Assembly (NCBI GenBank): GCA_964428345.1
Contig: CAYRYD010000018.1
Location: 1 to 64,000 of the forward strand
DNA from: JABDMH01 sp964428345
GTDB taxonomy: Bacteria > Bacteroidota > Bacteroidia > Chitinophagales > Saprospiraceae
DNA length: 64,000 nt
Reading direction: 5' to 3'
The notes below the pieces were generated by a model. That model was not told the origin of the DNA, did not search any database, and saw nothing but the letters and a program-made list of their open reading frames with translations. The position numbers and the translations under genes were made by a program. Within the stretch, counting starts at the first letter, position 1. Every line of letters begins with the position of its first letter. This document shows positions 18,572-27,200 of this stretch, one piece after another.

Positions 18572-18610
18572 TTAAAAGAAAAATGAGGCGATGACTTTGG
18601 TCACCGCCTC
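18572..18610 (-). terminator. Rho-independent terminator of the DUF2202 gene
   Basis: On the minus strand, a GAGGCGGTGAC stem pairs with GTCATCGCCTC (18585-18610), with one mismatch and a short loop, followed by a T-rich run (ATTTTTCTTTT). It lies about 48 bases after the DUF2202 stop and before the sigma gene, so it separates the two transcripts. Confidence 0.8.
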
Positions 18611-18657
18611 AGGATCCATTAACCTCAAACCCATTGATCGTCTTAAAGTTCCGATGT

Positions 18658-19542
18658 TTAGTTGGGTCCTCCTTTGCGATACTGCTGATGCATTGGACCA
18701 CTTCCTGTGCAATCCCCCGGACAGATGCCGGTACCGTCACCCGGGCAATCGCCCTGATTTCCATTGGCATTGAATGGACAATTGATGATTCCCGCACATA
18801 TTTCGCCACCGGTTTCCCGCGCAGAATTGATGATCTGTTCGAAATATTCTGCAGTAATGTACTGTGGTTCGTAGGCATAACCGCTCCTGGTCAGCAGTTT
18901 GACGAAGGCTCTCAGGTGATTTCGCGACCCTTTGGTCAATTCATTAAACACTGCCATAATATCGGCATTGTCTATATCGCCACCTTCCATCAGGGCGATC
19001 AGGTCGGCTATGTCAAGATCTTCAATCGTGGCCCCGACCGTCAGAGCATCGATCAGACTTTTGTCTCCTGCCTCGATAAGTGCTGTATAAAGATCGGTGA
19101 GCCGTTGATTTACGAAGACCCCCGGAACATCTTCCCCGACCGGATCCGTCAGGCCATACCGGTTGATCAGGCAAAGCACTGCCTGCATGTGCCGCTCTTC
19201 CGCCAACCCAATGTTATTGAAGACCGGGTAATTGTATTTTTGGTATAAATGACGGTAGACATCCCGGGCCAGTTTTTCTTCTTCCCGCATAAAGAGCAAC
19301 GATTCTTCTTCGGTATCATTTAAAGTCTCCATCGCAAAATTGGTAACAAGGCATTCGCATACATCCACATCATTGGTAGCGGGGTTGGTTGCCGGACCTT
19401 CCCCATAGAATTTATCTCTCTGATCATAACGGTAGTTCAGCATTTCCTGAGCCTCCTGGTCTTTCTGACACTGGGTGAAAGACATCATGATGCCCAACCC
19501 AAGAGCTACCATTCCGATAAAATTTAATGACATCGTTTTCAT
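18658..19542 (-). CDS. DUF2202 (ferritin-like) lipoprotein
   Basis: 294 residues from the chosen start, which gives a lipoprotein signal (MKTMSLNFIGMVALGLGIMM, then the lipobox ending at QC). An upstream ATG adds 17 residues without improving the signal. The DUF2202 core is ESLLFMREEEKLARDVYRHLYQKY, with the second Glu/His helix GLAEERHMQAVLCLINRYGL and later VFNELTKGSRNHLRAFVKLL. The ExxE and ExxH pattern recalls a ferritin-like di-metal four-helix bundle, but no activity is established. The C-terminus is Gly/Cys rich (GDCPGDGTGICPGDC). It is monocistronic with its own terminator. Confidence 0.88.
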   Translation of the reverse strand: MKTMSLNFIGMVALGLGIMMSFTQCQKDQEAQEMLNYRYDQRDKFYGEGPATNPATNDVDVCECLVTNFAMETLNDTEEESLLFMREEEKLARDVYRHLYQKYNYPVFNNIGLAEERHMQAVLCLINRYGLTDPVGEDVPGVFVNQRLTDLYTALIEAGDKSLIDALTVGATIEDLDIADLIALMEGGDIDNADIMAVFNELTKGSRNHLRAFVKLLTRSGYAYEPQYITAEYFEQIINSARETGGEICAGIINCPFNANGNQGDCPGDGTGICPGDCTGSGPMHQQYRKGGPN

Positions 19543-20002
19543 GGCATGCTGTTTTTGATAGCAATTGAGGTAACCATAAATCGGTGACTTCAATCACTCT
19601 TGAATAATTTAAATTGTAATCACTGGTTGATACGCAATCCGGTGCTTCGATTCTTTCATTTACCGGATCTTTTTTAAAGTGATAACAGTGATCCTGATCA
19701 CAATGATGGGTTGTGAGAGTTATATTTTGGCGGGTAAACCAGGAGGAAGCGGCGGATAACTTAATAACTTATTTATATGCTACAAATTCACAGGTGCTCA
19801 TTGCCTCATAGATCCTGTTTTCTTTGGGAGGAAAGAATATTAATCTAAGAAGTAGAAAGGGTATTTGCGAAAGAAAGTAGGAGCTGCCGGGAAAGCGGCT
19901 CCATTATCCGTTTGAACGGTTAGAACGGTTCTAACGGTTCTGAACGACTCTTGATTGAATCGGACCAAAGCAGCTTGTATAGGATCAACCAGGTAATACA
20001 TT
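19543..20002. other. Gene-free stretch upstream of the DUF2202 gene
   Basis: About 460 bases without a convincing gene. It contains AACGGTTAGAACGGTTCTAACGGTTC-like tandem copies of a GAACGGTT motif near 19913-19945. Open frames across it have repeat-derived, low-quality translations. The first part presumably holds the DUF2202 promoter. Confidence 0.5.
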
Positions 20003-20210
20003 GATGATGGTTTCGGTACGATAGATCTCCAGGGGTCAGCCCCCCTTGGACCGCTAACGAGGAAGTACCGTTTTAAAATCTGACGTTTATGCATGATGGT
20101 TTTGATACGACAGATCCCAGGGGGTCAGGATCCCTTGGACCGGTAACGAGGAAGTTACGACAGATCTCCAAGGGGTCAGGACCCCTTGGACTCTTTAATC
20201 AGGAAGTACC
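20003..20210. repeat. Three copies of a about 60-bp hairpin repeat
   Basis: Copies at about 20003-20068, 20092-20158 and 20154-20210 share ACGAYAGATCTCC, a hairpin AAGGGGTCAGGACCCCTT, GGACCGGTAACGAGGAAGT, and (first two) an ATGATGGTTT lead. The third has the most perfect stem, CCAAGGGGTC/GACCCCTTGG with an AG loop (20168-20189), and ends directly at the stop of the sugar isomerase-like gene. The first two are more diverged in the stem. This looks like a REP-type array. Confidence 0.85.
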
Positions 20211-20212
20211 TC

Positions 20213-21079
20213 CTAGGCAAATTCCAGTTTTTTCAGATATTTCGCTCCGTGTTCGGCACTCTTCAGGGGGGTGGAATTATCGTACCGTTCCTGTTCCAGA
20301 ATGTAATACTGCATGCCCTGATCCGCAGCAATCTTCAGGATCTTCGGATAATCGATCGAACCGGTTCCCAGGTCGCAGGAAGCATCCCGGTCTGTTGCAC
20401 CCTTGATCCGGTCCTTGACATGGCAGAGCCGGAACCGGTTGGGGTACCGCGTCAGAAAATCGACCGGATCGGCACCACCGGTGACTACCCAGTAAATATC
20501 CATTTGGTGATCGACCAGATCGGGATCGGTGTTTTCCATGATGAAGTTGTGAGGGATCATCCCGGAAAACGATTTGAAGGTGTACTCGTGATTATGATAG
20601 GCAAAACCGATACCCTCTTTCTTACATATGCGGCCGCAATCGTTAAACAGATCGGTTACTTTTTTCCATTCATCCATACTTTTTTGAGGACCAATGTAAG
20701 GGCAGATAAGGTATGCCATTCCTACCTCAGCAGCCTGGGCTGCTTTTTCCTCAAAATTATCCCGGATGTTACAATGGCTGGAAATCATCGTGAGTCCAAG
20801 ATCGTTCAGAAACATCTTGAAATCTTTGGGAGACATATTCCAGAACATACCCTGTTGGCCTTCAAAACCCTCAATTTGCTGATACCCGAAGGATGCCAGT
20901 TTTTTTATGATTCCTTTCGGATCTTTTGGTATGTCCTCTCTCAGCGTATAAAGCTGGATGCCAAATTTTTCGAGACTGGGTTTGCCAGCTATTTCCGGTA
21001 GCATTTGACCCGGCATCAACATGGTTCCGCCTGCCAGAAGGGCAGACTGGCGGAGAAAATTACGTCGGTCGTTTCTCAT
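20213..21079 (-). CDS. Sugar phosphate isomerase/epimerase-like TIM-barrel protein, Tat-exported
   Basis: 288 residues from an ATG that gives a twin-arginine signal (MRNDRRNFLRQSALLAGGTM). The frame is open 85 codons further upstream, but that part is not protein-like and includes untranslated leader. The body is the xylose-isomerase-like barrel with acidic/His metal-binding segments: FGYQQIEGFEGQQ, YHNHEYTF, DHQMDIYWVVTGGADP, LCHVKDR and YYILEQERYD. Similar exported proteins occur with oxidoreductases in sugar breakdown, but no such neighbour is here and the substrate is unknown. Confidence 0.85.
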   Translation of the reverse strand: MRNDRRNFLRQSALLAGGTMLMPGQMLPEIAGKPSLEKFGIQLYTLREDIPKDPKGIIKKLASFGYQQIEGFEGQQGMFWNMSPKDFKMFLNDLGLTMISSHCNIRDNFEEKAAQAAEVGMAYLICPYIGPQKSMDEWKKVTDLFNDCGRICKKEGIGFAYHNHEYTFKSFSGMIPHNFIMENTDPDLVDHQMDIYWVVTGGADPVDFLTRYPNRFRLCHVKDRIKGATDRDASCDLGTGSIDYPKILKIAADQGMQYYILEQERYDNSTPLKSAEHGAKYLKKLEFA

Positions 21080-21612
21080 GATTGTATTTTTTATGAACAG
21101 TAGATAAGATAACAGATAGACCTTTAAAGATAGAGAATTGCGTGAAGTCTGAAAGAGAGGACCGTTAATTAAGTAAAAATTAACGGCTATCGCCTGGTAT
21201 GATCTTAACACCTGACGGCTCGGGGTCAGGTAATTGCCGGGGTTCACGGTTGGATAATCTGAATTGTTGGTAAAGCCCTCAATAAAACGAAGGTTCACGT
21301 AACGATCTTCAAATTCAGGAGGCGGGACCAGCAATCATAGTCCAAAACCTCCGGATTACCCTGGCCAGACCGTTGGACAGAAATATTTCCTGATTTTGGC
21401 TTTCTGTTTACTGCTGCAGATCTGGCTTTTGGTCTTTGCTCTTTATTACTTTGTACTTTTTGGTGGCAAAAAGTACCAAAAACCACTCCCGCATATTTTT
21501 GCGGGACATATTTTGATGACCCACTAACCATTTCTTCCGCTGAATTCTATAAGGCTACTATGCTGCTCTCAAAACCTGTTCCAGACCGGATCATTGATCT
21601 GTATTGAATAAA
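21080..21612. other. Gene-free stretch with two hairpins
   Basis: No gene is supported. It holds the leader of the sugar isomerase-like gene and two hairpins listed separately at 21453-21505. Open frames on the minus strand (for example 21295-21531) read through the hairpins and do not resemble proteins. Confidence 0.5.
21453..21505. repeat. Paired inverted repeats
   Basis: GTACTTTTT/AAAAAGTAC with a GGTGGC loop (21453-21476), followed by CCCGCA/TGCGGG with a TATTTT loop (21488-21505). The first stem has T-runs on both strands, so it could terminate transcription in either direction. It lies in a gene-free region and may be part of a dispersed repeat. Confidence 0.6.
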
Positions 21613-22019
21613 GGGCACCCCTAAAGACCCCATTCAATTGGCAATCACTTATTTATGATAAGCTTTTTAAAAAATAACCTGGCTTTCCCACCCACTTCGT
21701 GGTTTCCTCGCTTCGAGATCCAACCGGATCTCTACCCCACCCCCGCTGACGCGGTTTCGTCACTTGGAGGTCTCCCAGACCTCCACCGGTCGTATGACCG
21801 GCTCATTCCTCAATCCTCCGGATCGCTCCTCAATTTCGTTATCCTTCAGTCACTTAGCTCCGGCTAGGCTCCTTCGCGAGCTCACCCACCCACACAGTGG
21901 TTTCGTCGCTCAAAGGTCTCCCAGACCTTTGCTCCCTCCCTTGAGGTCGGGAGTTCGCTCCTCAATCTCGCTTAGTTCTTTTTGAATTTGTCTAATTTCA
22001 GAGGTATTTAGAGGTGCCC
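21613..22019 (+). mobile_element. MITE-like hairpin-array element, 407 bp
   Basis: Ends in inverted repeats GGGCACCCCTAAA (21613-21625) and TTTAGAGGTGCCC (22007-22019). No target duplication is left (TAAA against TTGA). The interior is a chain of hairpins: GAGATCC/GGATCTC, GGAGGTCT/AGACCTCC, CCGGTC/GACCGG and AAAGGTCT/AGACCTTT, plus CCAC/GTGG mini-stems. A linker GGTTTCSTCRCT recurs three times (about 21701, 21752, 21899). The core 21836-21877 matches 8476-8517 of the short copy. No transposase or other gene is encoded. Confidence 0.85.
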
Positions 22020-22077
22020 TTGAGCTTAAATCAAATTCGCAGCCGGCATTTAAATGCATTTTTCCTGGCTAGTATGT

Positions 22078-23601
22078 TTATGTTTTATGATCCGAAAAAT
22101 GCCGGATAAATTGCAACCATTCTTCCAGTTGTTGCCCTTTCATGACCCGGGGTATTTTAGCCTGTCCGGCGGCGCTGGAATGTTTGGACTGCCATCGATA
22201 GAAAATATCGACCGGGATGATTTCCAGTTCCATACTTAAAAGCGTTTCCCGCTCGGCTCTGTAATCGTCGTTGACGCTTTTTAGAGCCTGGTCAATGGCT
22301 TCCTGCAATGTTTCTTTTTCGATGGGCTTATCCGGACTGACATACCATCGATGGGCTATGTAATGCTCCTGATGAATCCCTGCGACGGTATATTCAGGAA
22401 TATTGATACCATATTTCTTTTGCACCATTTCGATCGCCGCATTGAGGTTATCGATGGTTACGTGTTCGGTAGCCAGGTTGAGGTAATGTTTGGTACGGCC
22501 CGAAATGATGATGGATCGTTGATCGTCATTGACAAATTGAATGGTATCCCCAATGATGTACCGCCAGGCTCCGGATGGCGTACTGATAAACAAGGCGTAA
22601 TCGACTCCGGGTTCTACATCTTCGATGGTCAATACTTCCGGGTGCCCCCGGACATCTCCATTGTCATCGAAATAAGCTTCGGTAAAGGGGATAAACTCAA
22701 AGAAAATATCATTGCTTAACAACAGCTGAAGGTATCCTCCCGGCTCTTCCTGGATGGCAATTAGTCCTTCGGATGCCAGGTAAGTGTCCAGAGACTGAAT
22801 TCGGTGTCCGATCAGTTTTTCAAATGTCGGACGGTATGGTTCAAAAGCTACACCTCCGGTAACAATTAATGAGCAATCCGGCCATATTTCCTGAATGGTA
22901 TCCAGTTGGTATTTTCGGATAATTTCTTCCAGCACTATTTGGATCCAGTGGGGAATTCCGACCAGTACGCTGATGTCCCATTCCGGAGCTTTCTCGCTAA
23001 TCTTCCTGACTCTTTCATCCCACTCGATGATTCTGGCAATGGTTTCACCGGGTTTATAATGCATCCGGGCCCAAAACGGCTGGATATTGGCATTGATTCC
23101 ACTCAGGTACCCGATAAAATGACCGTCTTCCCGGATCAGCCGGGCGCTTCCTCCAATGGCCAGCCAGGATTTGGTATAGACGGTACCCCGGTCATCAAAC
23201 CGGGCAAGCCGGGTAAAGACCCGGAAGGCACCCTTTTTCAGGGCTCTGATCATTTCTTTGGTGACCGGAATTTTTTTACTGCCGGCCTGGGAGGTACCTG
23301 AACTCAGTGCAAAATATTTGACCTTGCCCGGCCAGGCGACATTGGCTTCACCGTTTTGGGTGCGATGCCACCATTCGCTGTGGATTTTGTTGTAATCATG
23401 AAGGGGTACCTTTTTCTGAAATTGTTCGATCAGATTGTCGTCGGTCAGGATTTCTGTAAAATGGTGATGCCGGCCAAAAGCTGTTTTCGACGCTTTGCGC
23501 AGGAGTTTTTTAAGGACTCTTCCCTGAGCCCTGACCGGATCGGTTTTCAGTGGGATGCGTAACAGCTGCTTTCTGGAAATACTGATTTCGACCGGTCGCA
23601 T
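22078..23601 (-). CDS. GH3 auxin-responsive-promoter family protein (acyl-adenylate-forming)
   Basis: 507 residues, close to the usual length of bacterial GH3-like proteins. Features include VKYFALSSGTSQAGSKKIPVTKEM (phosphate-binding loop), LIVTGGVAFEPYRPTFEKLIG, YLASEGLIAIQEEPGGYLQL, YALFISTPSGAWRYIIGDTIQFV and IIISGRTKHYLNLATEHVT. Plant homologues join amino acids to acyl acids through an adenylate. The bacterial function is not known. It stands alone. Confidence 0.88.
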   Translation of the reverse strand: MRPVEISISRKQLLRIPLKTDPVRAQGRVLKKLLRKASKTAFGRHHHFTEILTDDNLIEQFQKKVPLHDYNKIHSEWWHRTQNGEANVAWPGKVKYFALSSGTSQAGSKKIPVTKEMIRALKKGAFRVFTRLARFDDRGTVYTKSWLAIGGSARLIREDGHFIGYLSGINANIQPFWARMHYKPGETIARIIEWDERVRKISEKAPEWDISVLVGIPHWIQIVLEEIIRKYQLDTIQEIWPDCSLIVTGGVAFEPYRPTFEKLIGHRIQSLDTYLASEGLIAIQEEPGGYLQLLLSNDIFFEFIPFTEAYFDDNGDVRGHPEVLTIEDVEPGVDYALFISTPSGAWRYIIGDTIQFVNDDQRSIIISGRTKHYLNLATEHVTIDNLNAAIEMVQKKYGINIPEYTVAGIHQEHYIAHRWYVSPDKPIEKETLQEAIDQALKSVNDDYRAERETLLSMELEIIPVDIFYRWQSKHSSAAGQAKIPRVMKGQQLEEWLQFIRHFSDHKT

Positions 23602-24296
23602 TACTGGTTATTTCGGTAATTAAAAGCTCCTTTAAATTAAATATACCATTTAATTTTGCTCAGGGTTATATGATCGCTGATCAGATAATCGAAATTCCAA
23701 TGGATTGCCGGCCTGTCTGGTGATGTCAAACGGAATTTTAAGTTGCAACAAGAAATGGGGTTAACAATATTTTCGTTGAGGATTTCTCCATTTTTCTCCA
23801 GGCTCTTGCGTTGAACCTTGGTTAATAGAACAAACCCCCTTCAATGTTTTTCACATTGGCATTGGTAAAACTGTGACCGGTTGTCTCATTCTCAGGTTTT
23901 GCCACTTTATGTGTGAAGAGATCGGGTTCGGTGTGTCACATGTTTAGGCAAGCATTCCGGTTTCCATTGATGATCTGCAAATTCAAATACCGTTCGCTAA
24001 ATCCCGAAGATAGAAGGTATCTTTAGGCATAGCACCAAAATGCCAGATATGGAAATTTACCCTGAAAAACTTCCCTACCGGTCAGATTCCGTCAGTAGTG
24101 GCAGAATTAGACATCAACAGACAGTTAGCCTTTTAGCAGCGCTTTCAAGATGTGATCTGGAGATCAGCCAGCTTCGTAATCGATTGACGGTCGATCCCGG
24201 GACAAAACCGGACTTCCGCATGGGTTACAGCCAAAACCATCGAATCCATTGCGAGAAGGAAGGGATAAGAATCATAGTTGAACGACGACATTGACG
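23602..24296. other. Long upstream region of the giant kinase, one doubtful small ORF
   Basis: About 700 bases with no convincing gene. An 84-codon open frame (24040-24294, plus strand) ends just before the ATG of the kinase. Its translation (LPYRSDSVSSGRIRHQQ) resembles no known family and its composition is weak, so I do not call it. A promoter for the kinase is expected here but no clear Bacteroidota -7/-33 pair was found. Confidence 0.4.
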
Positions 24297-27200
24297 ATGA
24301 ACAAGTACTCGACAAGTTTGGAAGAAGCCCGGTCAGAGATCCGGGCGCTTCGCCGTGAGCTCGAAATCGAAGCCGCTCTGGAAAAGATCAGAACCCGCAC
24401 CATGGCTATGCAAAAGAGCGATGAGTTGGCTGAGGTTTCATACCTGCTCAACAAGCAGGTCGTGGAAATGGGAATTCCCACGCGGGGTTGTGTCTTCCAT
24501 ATATACAACGAACACGATTCCACTGAATGGTTTAGCAACCTGGAAGGTACCCTTCCGACTTACAAGACTCCCAGGGAAAATATTTTTCTGAAATATTATG
24601 AAGCGGGACAGCGCGGCGAAACGCTTTGGATTGAAGAATTTGGCGGGGAAAGGATTAAAGAGCACTACGAATATTTATTCTCCCTGGCCGTCCCTGATAA
24701 AGACGATGAAACTGTTGATAAAGTCAATGCAGCCATTCCGGATTTTCAAATCGATCATGTTGCCTATTTTAAGTATGGATACCTGTTGTTCATTACGCTG
24801 GAACCGGTCCCGGAGGCCCATGAGGTGTTTAAACGATTTGCAAAAGAATTTGAACAAACTTATACCCGTTTTCTCGATCTGCAGAAAGCTGAAGCACGAA
24901 CCCGGGAAGCGTTGATTGAAGCTGCCCTGGAGAGAGTGAGGGCGAAAGTACAGGCTATGCGATCTTCTGATGACTTGATTGAGGTAGCCAATGTTTTACG
25001 AGATGAAATGGGACGGTTGGGTCAACCGGAGCTGGAATCATTTATAGTTCATCTTTATAAGTATGAATCTTCTGGTTGGGATTGGGAAGCTTGGTGGGCC
25101 TACCGGCCACCCGATGATCCATCCGGCGAGATCCTCAATGGCCATGCCATCGTACCGGTATCCGCCTGTGAATACACCCGGGAAACTATCGAGAAATATT
25201 GTTCTCCGGCTACGGAATATCTCATTGAATCCAGCGGAAAGAAGCTGTTGGACTGGTACCGGGTTTTGGAAAGGATTGCTCCACAAACAGTAGAGTACCA
25301 CGAACAGGGACACATCATGCTCCCTGAAGTGCTTTATTATCACCACTGTAAATTTTCCGGGGGGTCATTATTAATGATCTCCAATAAAAAACCTACGCAG
25401 GAATCGTGTGAACTGCAACGCCGGGCGGCGGCTGTTTTTGATCTTGCCTACCGGCGTTTCCTAGATCTGCAAAAAGCAGAAGCCCAGGCCCGGGAAGCGC
25501 AGATAGAAGCAGCTTTGGAAAGGGTCAGAGCAAGAACCATGGGGATGCGTCTTAGCAGTGATTTGCATGAAGTAATAAAAGTAGTAATGGAGCAATTGCT
25601 GGGATTAGGATTAAGATTCAATGTTACCAATTTTGCCAGGATCCATTCCGATGGCAGTTGGGACCTATGGCTCTTTACACCTGATCAGCCCTATCCCGCA
25701 CAATTGTACGTACCGTATCTTGATCACCCGATTTTCAACCGTGTACTTGAAAATATACAGGCAGGAGTTGATTTCTCTTCTGATGTATATGAAAAAGGCG
25801 AGAAGGACGTATTTTTCCGTCACTTCTTTGAGAAAACCCTTGCAAAGAATACTCCTGAAGAAAGAAAGAACTTTGTCTACGGCACCAAAGGATTTGCTCG
25901 ATCGCTCTTTCTAACCCAGGATATCTGGTTTGCTGTAGTGGTGTATGATTGTACTCCCTTTACGGATGAAGAAAATGCAGTACTCAGACGTTTTGCCGGT
26001 GTGTTCGAACAATCCTATACACGTTTTCTCGATCTGCAAAAAGCAGAAGAACAGGCAAGAGAAGCGCAGATTGAAGCAGCATTGGAAAGGGTCAGGGCCA
26101 GGACTATGGCCATGCATGAGAGCTCGGAATTAATTGAAACAGCGGAGCTACTGTTCGATCAATTGAAGCTACTGGGTGCTGAATCACAGGGCGTAGCATT
26201 TGCCATATGCGACAAGGAAAGTACGATGGTCCAAAAATGGACGAGCATCGGGGCCTTCTCTGTCCCTTATACATTCGAACCGGGTGAGCAACGCATGTAT
26301 GTGGCCTGGAAAAACCAGGTAGAAATTTACGAGGAGGTTTACGAAGGCGAGAAACTAAAAGTGTACTATGAACTGCTTATGCAGATCCCTGAGTTCAGGG
26401 AAGGCCTGCAAAGATTTATTGACAGTGGCCATCCAATGCCCACATGGCAGAAGAACCATACTCTTCCATTCAAGCACGGATACTTATTGTTGATCACCTC
26501 GAAGCCTTTTGAAGAAAAGCAAATTTTCGTCCGGTTCGCTAAAGTATTCGAACAAACCTATACCCGGTTCCTCGATCTCCAGAAAGCCGAAGCCCAGGCA
26601 AGAGAAGCACAGATAGAAGCTGCTTTGGAAAGAGTGAGAAGCAGATCCATAGCTATGCGCAAATCCGAAGAGATAGCGGATATAGCCGGAAAGATTTTTA
26701 GTGAACTGTGGCAACTTGATCTGCTTCTAAACAGAGTCCTTATCTGGACTTTCAACGACACTGAAAAATACACTACCTGGTGGTCTTCCAATCCTGAAGT
26801 TGAAAGTACAGCAGAAAGTTACCGTATCGATTATAATGAAAATCCTGTATTCATTAACTATCTGCAAGCATGGCAACAAAGAAAACCAGTTCATTTGTTC
26901 ACTTTATCAGGAGACACTAAAAAGACCTGGGAGGATCATTTATTTGAACATACTGAGATGTCCAGGCTGCCGGTGGAAGTTAGAAAAGGTATGAGAGCAG
27001 AAGGCACCCTTTATACAGTCAGTGTCATTAGTGATTATGGCTTGATGATGTCGGGAAGTTTCGAGCCGCTGTCTGAGGCAAGCATCGATATTATACAACG
27101 CTTTGGACGTGTATTTCAACAATCTTACACCCGTTATTTGGATGTTCAAAAAGCCGAAGCGCAGGCGCGTGAGGCGCAGATAGAAGCAGCACTGGAAAGA

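Noticed and set aside
19840..20406. Short frames on both strands across the triple hairpin repeat
   Set aside because: They translate the repeats and part of the neighbouring gene's opposite strand.
21688..21935. CRISPR-like look of repeated hairpins and linkers inside the 407-bp element
   Set aside because: Linker repeats are short, irregularly spaced and lie within a bounded element with terminal inverted repeats; no cas genes are present.
24040..24294. 84-codon open frame ending just before the giant kinase start
   Set aside because: No known similarity and no supporting signal; mentioned only within the intergenic note.
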